From: Stigmatella aurantiaca
GTDB taxonomy: Bacteria > Myxococcota > Myxococcia > Myxococcales > Myxococcaceae
Direction: 5' to 3'
DNA: 64,000 nt
Assembly (NCBI RefSeq): GCF_900109545.1
Contig: NZ_FOAP01000024.1
Coordinates: forward strand, 62,001 to 126,000
A program made the translations under genes and the position numbers. The notes beneath the pieces are model-generated. The model did no database searches. It saw only the letters and a list, made by a program, of their open reading frames with translations, and was not told where the DNA came from. Shown here piece by piece: positions 1 to 8,489 of this stretch (the first letter of the stretch is position 1; each line of letters starts with the position of its first letter).

Positions 1-1407
1 GCGCTGGCTCATGCCCACCCCCGTGCGGCCCGCGATGACGGCGGGCACCCAGCCGCCGCTGGGGGTGATGGACACCACCCAGCCCTTCGCATCCGCAGCC
101 TGGATGGACGTGGTCCCCGCGTAGAAGGTGCGCTCGAAGTCCTCCAGGCTCGTCTGCGGCGCGCTCGGAGGGGCCGGAGGCTTGGGAGGCCACTGCGTGA
201 GCAGCTGCGCATACGGGTTGGTGCCGCCCTGGAAAGGGTAGGGGTCTCCCGGCTTGATGTCCGGATCGTTCTTCTCCCAGGAGATGAGCTTCGCCCGCTG
301 CTTCGCGTACTCCTTCGACAGCAGGCCCCGGATGGGCTCCTCCGGCGGGAAGTACGGATCGCCGTAGTAGAAGTCCCGGTCGGCGAAGGCCAGGTTCATC
401 GCTTGGTAGAGCGCGTGGATGTAGCGCGCGCTGTTGTAGCCCATGCCCTTCAGGTCCTGGCCCTCCAGGATGTTGAGCGCCTGGAGCAGCACCGGGCCCT
501 GCACCCACGTGGTGAGCTTGTAGACCTCGATGCCCTTGTAGTCCGTCTTGACGGGCTGCTCGATGTGGACCTTCCAGCGGCTCAGGTCCTCCAGGGTGAT
601 GAGCCCTCCTTCCTCCTGGGCCCCCCGGACGAACTCGCGGGCGATGTCCCCCCGGTAGAAGCGCTCGTAGGCGGCCAGGATGGCCTGCTTGCGGTTCTTG
701 CCCGAGGCCAGCGCCCGCTGCTCCGCCTCCAAGAGCTTCTTCAGCGTGGCGGCGAGGTCTGGCTGGCGGAACACCTCGCCCGGCTGGGGGGCCTCGCGGG
801 CCTCTCCCGCGTGCGGCAGCATCACCGCGCGCGTGTAGCGCCACTGCTTGAGCTTCTCCTTGTGCTTCTCCAGGCTGTTGGCCGCCTGGGCCTCGATGGG
901 GTAGCCCTCGTCCGCCATCTGCAGCGCGGGGCCCAGCACGTCCCGCAGCGACAGGGTGCCGTACTCCGCGAGCATCACCATCAGCCCGCCCGGGGTGCCC
1001 GGGGTGACGGCGGCCAGGGGGCCGTACTCGGGGGGATATGGCAGGTTCTTCTGCTGGAAGAACGCCACGGTGGCCCCCGTGGGCGCCACCCCCAGGGCGT
1101 TGATGCCCACCACCTTGCGCGTGCGGGGATCATAGATGAGGGCCTGGGTCTCCCCGCCCCAGCTCAGCACGTCCCACATGGTGGCGGTGGCGGCCAGCAT
1201 CGCGCAGGCGGCATCCACCGCGTTGCCCCCTTTGTGGAAGATCATCGCGCCCGCGGTGGCCGCGAGCGGCTTGCCCGTGATGGCCACCCAGTGCTTGCCG
1301 TGCAGCACGGGCTTGGCGGTGGACTGCGCCCGGAGGGGCGCGGGGGTGAGCATCGCCAGGACAAGCAGGCCCATGAGGGCCCGGGGGAGCATCCCTGCTG
1401 CGTTCAT
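1..1407 (-). CDS. Gamma-glutamyltransferase family protein (3' end off window)
   Basis: The protein belongs to the gamma-glutamyltranspeptidase (Ntn-hydrolase) family, which cleaves gamma-glutamyl bonds of glutathione-like compounds in the periplasm. A signal peptide is visible at residues 1-27 (ending LRAQS). It is followed by the GGT-like 'GGNAVDAA' segment near residue 60 and 'VTPGTPGGLM' near residue 134. The usual autocleavage site TTH is read here as GTTSI, close to residue 430. The nucleophilic Thr is therefore present, but the following residue differs from classical GGT, so substrate preference is uncertain. The ATG at 1407 follows a purine-rich GGAGAAG. The last codons and the stop lie beyond base 1. 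A strong terminator separates it from the protease gene upstream on the same strand. Confidence 0.85.
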   Translation of the reverse strand, partial: MNAAGMLPRALMGLLVLAMLTPAPLRAQSTAKPVLHGKHWVAITGKPLAATAGAMIFHKGGNAVDAACAMLAATATMWDVLSWGGETQALIYDPRTRKVVGINALGVAPTGATVAFFQQKNLPYPPEYGPLAAVTPGTPGGLMVMLAEYGTLSLRDVLGPALQMADEGYPIEAQAANSLEKHKEKLKQWRYTRAVMLPHAGEAREAPQPGEVFRQPDLAATLKKLLEAEQRALASGKNRKQAILAAYERFYRGDIAREFVRGAQEEGGLITLEDLSRWKVHIEQPVKTDYKGIEVYKLTTWVQGPVLLQALNILEGQDLKGMGYNSARYIHALYQAMNLAFADRDFYYGDPYFPPEEPIRGLLSKEYAKQRAKLISWEKNDPDIKPGDPYPFQGGTNPYAQLLTQWPPKPPAPPSAPQTSLEDFERTFYAGTTSIQAADAKGWVVSITPSGGWVPAVIAGRTGVGMSQR

Positions 1408-1480
1408 GGCTTCTCCGGGAGGGGAGGGACAGGCGCGCAGCCTATGTCTTCGGGGCCCGAGGCTGTCCATTCTTCCGTCC

Positions 1481-1515
1481 CGCAAAGAAAAGGGCCCCGG
1501 GTTTCCCCGGAGCCC
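1481..1515 (-). terminator. Intrinsic terminator after the metalloprotease gene
   Basis: Read on the minus strand, a GC-rich hairpin (arms GGGCTCCGGGG and CCCGGGGCCC, loop AAA, 1492-1515) is followed directly by TTTTCTTT (1484-1491). This is a textbook rho-independent terminator. It lies 16 bases past the protease stop and about 75 bases before the GGT start, so the two genes are probably separate transcription units. Confidence 0.8.
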
Positions 1516-1530
1516 TTCACCGCGCCGCCC

Positions 1531-4500
1531 TTAGCGGGGCGAGACCGTGAAGATCAGGTCGTCACGGTCATTGTAGTTGCCGGTGGAGCAGGTGCCCGCC
1601 GAGCTCTGGTAGCGGAACTGGGCGCGGATGGCCTGCAACCCCGTGGCGCTCGACTGCAGGTTGAACGTGTGGGTGAACGTCTTCGCCTTGCCCGCATCCG
1701 CCGCCGTGCAGGGGACGCTGGTGGCCAGCGTGTTCCAGTACGGCTTGGACGGCTTGGTCGTGTAGTACAGGTCCAGGAAGTCCGAGGTCCCGAAGCACCA
1801 CGCCGTCACCTCGACCGTGACCTTCTTGCCCGCGTACAGGGGGCCCTTGTCCACGGTCTTGATGGCCATGCGGTCAATGCTCTCGTCCGAGTGGAAGGAG
1901 CCGCTGTTGCCGTCGGCGCAGACGGACGTCGACAGGGTGTTGGGCCGGTTCGTCTCGTTGCCGTTGGTCATGGTGCCCCGGCCCTTGATGAGCGTGGGGC
2001 CCGTGTCGCAGGCGCAACCCGCCGCGCACTTGGGAGCCGTCAGGGTGGCGTCGAAGCCGGCCTGGGTCGGCACGCAGGTGCTGCCGGTGGTGAACTTGGA
2101 CACGCCGCTGAAGGCGCTCGGGCCGCAGACATCGGTCGAGCGCACCCGCCAGTAGTACGTGGTGCTGGTGAGCAGCGCCGTCTTCGGCTCCCAGAGGCTG
2201 GCCGCCGAGGTGTGCGAGGCCACCACGTTGGTGAAGGCCTCGTCCGTGGCCACTTCCACCTCGTAGCCGGTGGCGCTCGGCCGGTCACCCCAGTTCAGGG
2301 AGAGGATGGGCTCGACGTTCGTGGCACCGTTCGTCGGGCTCTGCGTCGCGGGGGCCTGCAGCGTCACGCAGCCACGCGTGGTGAAGGTGCGCGAGGCGCT
2401 CCAGTCACTGACGCCGCCGCAGGAGTTGGCCGTCCGCACCCGCCAGTAGTAGGCGGTGGAGACATTCAGCGTGGGCGAGACAGCCCACTCCGAGCCGAGC
2501 ACGCCGGTGGCCGAGGCCACCACGTTGGTGAAGGCCTCGTCCGTGGCCACCTGCACGTCGTAGGTGCCGCCCGCCGTGCCCGTCCAGCTCAGGATCGCGG
2601 CCAGCTCCACGCCCCCGGTGCCGGCATCCGGCGCGCCCAGGGCAGGAGAAGAGGGCGCCGCGCACGTCGGCGTCACACAGGTGCAGCTGCTGCCCGCGCT
2701 GTAGCACGCGGCGCTCGAACCGGCCGCGATCACCGAGTAGCAGTACTGGCGGCCATTGGCCACCTCGCCATCGACGTAGCCCGGCGTGGTGACGGTGGCG
2801 ATCTTCGCCTTGCCGAAGTCACAGCCCGCGAAGCCCTCGGTCTTCGTCACCCAGTACTCGGAGGCGTTGGGCACCGCGGACCACTGCAGGGCGACCTGGC
2901 CGTCCCCGGCGGTGACGGTGGGGGCGGGGGCCGTGGCAGGACCGGCGGCGCAGCCCGAGTCGACCGGCGCCGGCGTGGAGCAGGCGATGCCGTGGCGGTT
3001 GAAGGCCGCGTAGAGCGCGGTCATGTGCGGGGTGCCGTCGGCCAGGTTGCCGTTGTCATCGTCCGCCGCCAGCCACTGCATGTAGCCGTTGGTGGCGCCG
3101 CAGCCGTCGGAGGTGCCCGCGGTGCAGTTGCAGCCGTGCCAGGTGCCCACGTTGCCGCTGCCCTGGTAGAAGATCTTGTTGGCCACCAGGAAGGCGGTGT
3201 TCGAGTCGTAGTTGTACGGCGCGGCCTGGAGGTCGCGCGCGACGAAGTCCCACGCCGCCTGGCGCACGGGCGAGGCCGAGCAGTGCACCTGCTTGCCGCA
3301 CAGACCCGTGCCCGAGGTGCAGCGGCTGCAGGTGAAGTTGGACGGGGTGGCCGGGGTGTTGGTCACGTGCTTCGCCCAGTCCGCGTCACGCACGCCGGAG
3401 CAGTTCGTGTTGCACCAGGGCTCGCCCTGCAGGGCCTCGTTCTGGTTGTAGCCCGAGCCGTCCAGCGTCTTGCCGCAGCCCTTGTCCGAGGTGTGGAAGA
3501 AGCCAAAGCCGACGCAGGAGGTCTGCAGGCGGTAGATGGCGGCGATGTCCGCGTAGCCCTCGCTGGAGTTGCTGAGCGTGCCGTTGGCATCGAAGTCATC
3601 CATGCCGTGGCCCCACTCGTGGTCGAACACGGCGCCAATCTCGCCCGTGTTCCGGCACCCGCCGCCGCTCTTGTAGAAGTTGACGGTCGCGGCCGAGGGG
3701 CTCCAGAACGCGTTGCACGTCTGGGGCAGGTTGACGTTGGCGGTCAGCTGGCCCTGGAGCCAGGTGTTGCTGGGCAGCCACCCGCGCGCCTGCTCCTGCA
3801 GCTTGTTGGTCTCGTAGAAGCACGAGCGCGCCGCGGCCGTGTTGCCCGCGCCGCCGCCACCGGTCACGCAGTCGTGGTCGTTGTTGTTTCCGCCCATGTT
3901 GATGCTGCCCGTGGCGGAGCTGAAGCTCGGCGTGCCGCAGGTGTCGGTGATCTTCACGTACTTGCCGGCCAGCGTGGTCTTCACTTCGCCCGCGCTGTAG
4001 CTGTAGACGCCCGCGCCATCCGTGTAGTTGTTGGGGGCGGGGAAGCCCGTGTCCGCCCAGGGCATGGGCGAGTTGGGCTGCATGGTGCCGCACACGGTGT
4101 TGTCCGCGCAGGTCCCGACGTTGGTGGTGGGGTAGACGCCGCCCTTGATGGAGGCATCCAGGTAGTGGTTGTCGTCCTCCATCGAGAGGACTTCACCGGT
4201 CTGCGCATCCACCGTGACCTTCCAGCGCTCCAGCTCGCCGGGCTCCTGGAAGCCGTAGGTCCACGCCAGGTTGTAGCTGTAGCCCTGGCCGAAGGTGCCC
4301 ACGAAGGTCTGGCCCCGCTGCGCGTCCGCGCGCACCTGGGGAACCACTTCCAGCGTGGGCTGCATCCACAGGGTGCTGGGCGTCGAGAGCAGGCCGAACC
4401 GGTCGCCCGCGAAGGCGATGGCCTGCTCGGGCGCCACGGTGGGGCGCACCGAGAGCCGCTGGGGCGTGGACCACGCCTCGGTGCCGATGAGGATGAGGTT

Positions 4501-5064
4501 GCCGTGGCTGATGGTGGCCGCCACGCGGCTGTGCCGCACCGGCACCCCGTCCACCAGCTGGGGAATGTGCACCTGCCACAGCTGCGGGGTGATCTGCGTG
4601 ACGCGCGGCTCGCCGAGCATCATCGGATCCACGGCCATCGCGTCCTGGTTCTCGGCGATGAACTGGACGACGAGGTCGGCGATGGTGGCCTCGTCCACCC
4701 GGCGGACGTCACGGCCCAGGCGCTGGCGCAGGCTGTCGAGCGTGACGCGGTTGCCCACGCCGTCGCCGGGGATGAGGGGAATCACACCCTGGATGGACGT
4801 CGGGGTGCCCGTGCGCGCATCGAGGTAGACGTTGAAGTCGCGGCCGTGGCGCGCGAAGAACGCGTCCCACCCGCGCAGGCTCGAGGCGGACATCTGCGGC
4901 TGGAGCTCACGCAGGGGCACGTTGCTGATGGTCAGGGTGAGCTCGGGCTTGAAGAAGGCCTTGCTCGCCAGCGTTCCAGGACCTGACTCGGGGGGAACGA
5001 TCGCCCAGCTCGCCGCTGCTCCCAGCAGCGCGCAACAGGCGGTCAACTTCGCGACATGACGCAT
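1531..5064 (-). CDS. Secreted gluzincin metalloprotease with fibronectin-like repeats
   Basis: This 1177-residue exported zinc protease has a signal peptide at residues 1-21 and an FTP/PepSY-like propeptide over about residues 40-250. The catalytic region carries HEWGH at residues 482-486 and a downstream EGYAD with E502 as likely third zinc ligand. The arrangement resembles fungalysin (M36) or thermolysin-like gluzincins. Many cysteines suggest disulfides. From about residue 715 there are three fibronectin-III-like modules. Two of them share an identical 38-bp DNA segment. A Cys-containing C-terminal domain of about 150 residues follows. The ATG at 5064 is preceded by AGGAG, nine bases away. 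It probably acts in extracellular protein degradation or predation; the exact peptidase family is not certain. Confidence 0.85.
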   Translation of the reverse strand: MRHVAKLTACCALLGAAASWAIVPPESGPGTLASKAFFKPELTLTISNVPLRELQPQMSASSLRGWDAFFARHGRDFNVYLDARTGTPTSIQGVIPLIPGDGVGNRVTLDSLRQRLGRDVRRVDEATIADLVVQFIAENQDAMAVDPMMLGEPRVTQITPQLWQVHIPQLVDGVPVRHSRVAATISHGNLILIGTEAWSTPQRLSVRPTVAPEQAIAFAGDRFGLLSTPSTLWMQPTLEVVPQVRADAQRGQTFVGTFGQGYSYNLAWTYGFQEPGELERWKVTVDAQTGEVLSMEDDNHYLDASIKGGVYPTTNVGTCADNTVCGTMQPNSPMPWADTGFPAPNNYTDGAGVYSYSAGEVKTTLAGKYVKITDTCGTPSFSSATGSINMGGNNNDHDCVTGGGGAGNTAAARSCFYETNKLQEQARGWLPSNTWLQGQLTANVNLPQTCNAFWSPSAATVNFYKSGGGCRNTGEIGAVFDHEWGHGMDDFDANGTLSNSSEGYADIAAIYRLQTSCVGFGFFHTSDKGCGKTLDGSGYNQNEALQGEPWCNTNCSGVRDADWAKHVTNTPATPSNFTCSRCTSGTGLCGKQVHCSASPVRQAAWDFVARDLQAAPYNYDSNTAFLVANKIFYQGSGNVGTWHGCNCTAGTSDGCGATNGYMQWLAADDDNGNLADGTPHMTALYAAFNRHGIACSTPAPVDSGCAAGPATAPAPTVTAGDGQVALQWSAVPNASEYWVTKTEGFAGCDFGKAKIATVTTPGYVDGEVANGRQYCYSVIAAGSSAACYSAGSSCTCVTPTCAAPSSPALGAPDAGTGGVELAAILSWTGTAGGTYDVQVATDEAFTNVVASATGVLGSEWAVSPTLNVSTAYYWRVRTANSCGGVSDWSASRTFTTRGCVTLQAPATQSPTNGATNVEPILSLNWGDRPSATGYEVEVATDEAFTNVVASHTSAASLWEPKTALLTSTTYYWRVRSTDVCGPSAFSGVSKFTTGSTCVPTQAGFDATLTAPKCAAGCACDTGPTLIKGRGTMTNGNETNRPNTLSTSVCADGNSGSFHSDESIDRMAIKTVDKGPLYAGKKVTVEVTAWCFGTSDFLDLYYTTKPSKPYWNTLATSVPCTAADAGKAKTFTHTFNLQSSATGLQAIRAQFRYQSSAGTCSTGNYNDRDDLIFTVSPR
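2216..2253. repeat. 38-bp direct repeat, copy 1, inside protease FnIII-like module
   Basis: These 38 bases recur without a mismatch at 2513-2550, exactly 297 bp (99 codons) away. Both copies encode the same VATDEAFTNVVAS segment in consecutive fibronectin-like modules of the metalloprotease. Identity at the DNA level, third positions included, points to recent duplication or gene conversion. Confidence 0.9.
2513..2550. repeat. 38-bp direct repeat, copy 2, inside protease FnIII-like module
   Basis: Second copy of the segment at 2216-2253, in the same reading frame of the metalloprotease gene. See the first copy for the protein context. Confidence 0.9.
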
Positions 5065-5094
5065 TCAATTCTCCTACGGGGACCACGACACGAC

Positions 5095-5116
5095 AAAAGG
5101 GACCGGAGCCGGTCCC
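5095..5116 (-). terminator. Hairpin plus T-run between glycosyltransferase and protease genes
   Basis: On the minus strand GGGACCGG and CCGGTCCC (5099-5116) form an 8-bp stem with a very short AG centre, followed by TTTTGTCG. It could terminate the glycosyltransferase gene that stops at 5200. It lies only about 30 bases upstream of the protease start, so if the protease promoter is farther upstream it would sit in the leader and act as an attenuator. Confidence 0.5.
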
Positions 5117-5153
5117 AGGGGATGGGCAGCACGGGAAAGACGAATCTCGGAAG

Positions 5154-5190
5154 GTTCAGCAAGTGTAATAAATTGAACAGCCTGCTGAAC
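5154..5190. promoter_or_regulatory. AT-rich inverted repeat in the protease upstream region
   Basis: GTTCAGCA (5154-5161) and TGCTGAAC (5183-5190) form a perfect 8-bp inverted repeat around the AT-rich patch GTAATAAATT, which is unusual in this GC-rich DNA. On the minus strand the patch offers a TACACT -10-like hexamer. The layout suits an operator around the protease promoter, but it could also be a 3' hairpin of the gene ending at 5200. Confidence 0.35.
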
Positions 5191-5199
5191 AGGGGGGGC

Positions 5200-6705
5200 T
5201 CACGGTTTCGGCCAGATTCGCACCCAGTCGTCCTGGATGAGTTTGCCGCTGGTGCGCTCCGTGCTGCCACTGGCCATGAATTGCCGCGGTTCCCCGAGCG
5301 CGAGAGCGCCCGCTTCGACCCAAAAGAGCAACGTGGCGCCCGCCAAAAACAGGGGAACCTTGTGAGACAGGCGAGGGCGGTAATAAATGAAGACAATGAA
5401 AGGCAAAAGAATCAGCGGCACCAGCACGGGAAAGAGGACCAGCATTCCTCGCGCGTAACCGAAGAAGGCCAGGGTTACGAGCAGGCGGTGCAGGACCACG
5501 GCGGTGCAGAGGCTGAAGGCCCGGAAGGGCGCGCGCAGGGACAGCCCCGCCCCGATGAGCAGCAACAGTGCCAGCGGCCAGTGAAGCCAGGGGTGCTCGG
5601 GTACGAAGACATCCACGGGCGCGCGCGCTCCGGTCAGGCCCGAGGGCCAATCCGAGAGGCCGAAGCCCAGGCTCAGGCCTTCCAGCCACCGGGCCAGCTT
5701 GGCGAGCCACAGCCGGAGCCCCTCGCCGGGGTTTTCGGCCAGCCACCGCAGGCCCTCGGCGTAACCGTGTAACAGCAGGTGCCGCTGGGCGGGGTTCGAA
5801 GGGTCGAGGTGGCCCGCCTGGCCCATCTGGTTGATGAGGTCCGGCGTGAACCCTCCCGTGGCCCGCGCGTTGTTGGCCATGGCGAAGTTGATGGGGCCGT
5901 ACGCGGTGACCAGGGTCAGCTCCGGCAGGGGCTCGAGCGCCGGGGCGCGGGCGTTCAGCTCCTGGAGCATGCGCGCGTTGCGCAGTGCCGTGGGGACCAG
6001 GAGGACCAGGGAGACGAGCACCGCGGCGGCCCAGCGCCCCAGCAGGGGCTTCAGCGGGCTCCCCGGGGGCCGGGTGAACAGCGCGTAGGCCAGGAGGAAG
6101 GGCCAGAGGTACAGGTGCTCGGCTCGCGTGAGCGCGCCCAGCCCCATGGCCGCGCCCAGCAGCACGAGGGTGCCCGCCGTCAACTGCCCGTCGCGGGCGC
6201 GGAGCACGAGCCCGCACGTGGCGGAGAGGAAGAACACGTACAGCACCTCGTTGCTGTACGTCGTCGAGAGGACGAGCCACCCGAAGCTGGAGGCGAAGAG
6301 CGCCGTGGCCAGCAGGCCCCAGGCGGGCCCCAGCAGCCGGCGCCACCACGCCCAGGACAGCGCCACCGTGGCCGAGTGGAGCACCGCCAGGCACAGCTTG
6401 TAGGGGAAGGCGCTGCCCCGGGGCTCTCCCAGCAGGCCGTACAGCATGCCCAGGAGCCCGGGGAACAGGGGCGGGTGGTAGGGCAGGGCCACGGGGGGCG
6501 GCTGGTGCCGGGCCTGCTCCAGGGCGGTGAGGTGGAAGAAGCGCGAGTCTCCATAGAAGAAGATGGAGAAGGGCCAGTCCCGGTCCGGCGAGGCCTGGAG
6601 GTAGAGCAGCCGGAGCAGGAGGCTCAGCAGAAACGTGGCCACGAGGCCCACGGCCAAGGAATGCCGGGCGCACAGCCGCCAGGTGCTGGAGAGAAACGCG
6701 CGCAT
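5200..6705 (-). CDS. Membrane glycosyltransferase, GT-C (GT39/ArnT-like) type
   Basis: A 501-residue polytopic membrane protein. An N-terminal transmembrane helix ends in a YLQASPDRD segment with acidic residues in the first periplasmic loop. This is typical of GT-C glycosyltransferases that use polyprenyl-phosphate sugars. About ten further hydrophobic segments follow, including LLLSLLLRLLYL, ALLLLIGAGLSL and LFPVLVPLILLPFIVFIYY. Family assignment rests on topology and the loop motif; the acceptor (protein, lipid A or glycan) cannot be told. The ATG start MRAFLSSTW is preferred over an overlapping frame with a biased composition. The gene is divergent from the flavoprotein gene at 6787, with 81 bases between the starts. 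Confidence 0.7.
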   Translation of the reverse strand: MRAFLSSTWRLCARHSLAVGLVATFLLSLLLRLLYLQASPDRDWPFSIFFYGDSRFFHLTALEQARHQPPPVALPYHPPLFPGLLGMLYGLLGEPRGSAFPYKLCLAVLHSATVALSWAWWRRLLGPAWGLLATALFASSFGWLVLSTTYSNEVLYVFFLSATCGLVLRARDGQLTAGTLVLLGAAMGLGALTRAEHLYLWPFLLAYALFTRPPGSPLKPLLGRWAAAVLVSLVLLVPTALRNARMLQELNARAPALEPLPELTLVTAYGPINFAMANNARATGGFTPDLINQMGQAGHLDPSNPAQRHLLLHGYAEGLRWLAENPGEGLRLWLAKLARWLEGLSLGFGLSDWPSGLTGARAPVDVFVPEHPWLHWPLALLLLIGAGLSLRAPFRAFSLCTAVVLHRLLVTLAFFGYARGMLVLFPVLVPLILLPFIVFIYYRPRLSHKVPLFLAGATLLFWVEAGALALGEPRQFMASGSTERTSGKLIQDDWVRIWPKP

Positions 6706-6786
6706 GAAGTGCCGGGTGCCACCTTACATGGAAGCGCACCCCCAGGGCTGGGAGCGCGGCGGCGGGTGGTGCAGGATGAGGGCCGA

Positions 6787-8295
6787 ATGCCCTCCTCCCT
6801 TGAGCTGTTCTTCACGGCCCTCCGCGAGCAACTTGGCGCCGAGGCCGTGGACACGAACCCCGAAACCCTGGCGCGCTACGGCGTCAACCTCCTGCCCTGC
6901 GGGGCCCGGCCCCCGGCCGGAGTGCTCTTCCCGGAGTCGACCGCCCAGGTGCAGACGGTGGTCCACCTGGCCAACACGCATGGCGTCTCCCTCTGGCCCA
7001 CGAGCACCGGGGAGAACCGGGGCCTGGGGCTCAAGTCCCCGGTGCGGCCGGGCCAGGTGGTGGTGGATCTCGGACGGCGCATGAACCGCATTGTCGAGAT
7101 CGACGAGACGCTCGCCTATGCCGTGGTGGAGCCGGGCGTCACCTACGCCCAGATGTACGAGGAGCTGGGCCGGCGCGGGCACACGCTCATGATGGACACG
7201 ACGTCGGGCCCGCCCGATGGCGGCATCCTGGGCAACACGCTCGACAAGGGCGCGGGCTACACGCCGTACTTCGATCACTTTGGGATGAGCTGCGGCTACG
7301 AGGTAGTGCTGCCCACCGGCGAGGTGTTGCGGACCTCCGATGGCGCCTCGCCCGGGGCGAAGACCCAGTACCTGTCCAAGTACGGGTACGGGCCGTTCAT
7401 GGACGGCCTCTTCGTGCAGTCGAACCTGGGCATCGTCACCCGGATGGGGGTGTGGTTGATGCCCCGCCCGCCGGTGATTCGCGGCTTCTTCTTCACCTTC
7501 CCCGAGGACGCGGACCTCGGCGAGATCATCGAGCTGGTCCGTCCGCTCAAGCTCAACAACCTGGTGCCCACCCTCATCAAGGTGACGAGCGACCTCTACG
7601 CCCTGGGGACCGAGGAGACCTATCCGTATGCGCGGACCCAGGGCCGGACGCCGCTGCCGGAGGCGCTCCGCAAGGAGCTCCGGGAGAAGCACGGCCTGGG
7701 GGCGTGGCTCGTCTCCGGCGCATTCTATGGACCGACGGAGGAGGCCCTGCAGCCGATGCTCGAGCGGGTCAAGGCGCACTTCCTCCGGTCCGGCAAGGCC
7801 CGGTACCTCTCCCATGCCGAGGCGGAGCAGAGCCGCATCCTCCGGATTCACCTGGCCACCTTCAGCGGCCAGCCCACCCGGGACGAGCTGGACCTGGTCC
7901 AGTGGCGGCAAGGGGGAGGCGCCACCTGGTTCCTGCCGGCCACGCCCATGCTGGGCCCCGTCGCCAACGAGCATCAGGCCCTGTCCCGCCGCATCCTGGA
8001 CGAGCACGGCTTCGAGTTCGTCACCGAGTATGTCTGTGGCCCCCGCATGAGCCGGGCGCTGCACCTGATCCTCTTCAACCGCCAGGACGCGGAGGAGCGG
8101 CAGCGCGCCGGGAGGTGCTTCCGGGCCCTGCTCAAGGCCTACGCCGAGGCGGGCTATCCCATCTCACGCGCGCCGCTTGATGCCCAGGAGGAGGCGATGG
8201 CCCGGCTCGAGGTGCTCCCCAGCGTGCTGTCCCGGCTCAAGAAGGCCATGGACCCCCAGGGCGTCATCGCCCCGGGCAAGTACGGCATCTCGTAA
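6787..8295 (+). CDS. FAD-linked oxidase, vanillyl-alcohol oxidase / 4-cresol dehydrogenase-like
   Basis: A 502-residue flavoprotein of the VAO/PCMH fold. The FAD-binding N-terminal half shows FPESTAQVQTVVHLAN, the ENRGLGLKSP loop, VVEPGVTYAQMYEEL and the PPDGGILGNTLDKGAGYTPY segment (residues about 40-165). KYGYGPFMDGLFVQSNLGIVT (about 195-218) matches the 4-cresol dehydrogenase flavoprotein subunit type. The C-terminal substrate domain ends in DPQGVIAPGKYGIS, as is usual for these oxidases. It probably oxidises a para-substituted phenol or an alcohol, with the substrate unknown. No cytochrome subunit gene is adjacent, which favours an oxidase over a cytochrome-linked dehydrogenase. The start ATG was chosen at MPSSLELFF because it aligns with family N-termini. 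Confidence 0.8.
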   Translation: MPSSLELFFTALREQLGAEAVDTNPETLARYGVNLLPCGARPPAGVLFPESTAQVQTVVHLANTHGVSLWPTSTGENRGLGLKSPVRPGQVVVDLGRRMNRIVEIDETLAYAVVEPGVTYAQMYEELGRRGHTLMMDTTSGPPDGGILGNTLDKGAGYTPYFDHFGMSCGYEVVLPTGEVLRTSDGASPGAKTQYLSKYGYGPFMDGLFVQSNLGIVTRMGVWLMPRPPVIRGFFFTFPEDADLGEIIELVRPLKLNNLVPTLIKVTSDLYALGTEETYPYARTQGRTPLPEALRKELREKHGLGAWLVSGAFYGPTEEALQPMLERVKAHFLRSGKARYLSHAEAEQSRILRIHLATFSGQPTRDELDLVQWRQGGGATWFLPATPMLGPVANEHQALSRRILDEHGFEFVTEYVCGPRMSRALHLILFNRQDAEERQRAGRCFRALLKAYAEAGYPISRAPLDAQEEAMARLEVLPSVLSRLKKAMDPQGVIAPGKYGIS

Positions 8296-8489
8296 GGCAC
8301 GCCCCCCCGAAGGGGAAGGGCCACCGGCACGAGGGGGAGGGCACCTGACAGGTAGGAGACCAGGTGTCCTTTCCGGGTAGTCCCAGGTTTTCGGGAGGCC
8401 GGGTATATGATGATGCTCATTGCTGAACGCTCACTTCTCCCTGTGAGATCTCCTTGGGGCACCTGCCGTCCACGGTCTTCATTCAGCCC

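Noticed and set aside
403-4986. 1527-codon open frame on the plus strand
   Set aside because: Antisense to the metalloprotease and GGT genes. Its Arg/Gly/Val/His-rich protein has no motifs and is a product of high-GC codon bias.
8342-8366. CACCTG/CAGGTG inverted repeat after the flavoprotein gene
   Set aside because: Six-base arms with a 13-base loop and no T-run. Too weak to call a terminator or operator.
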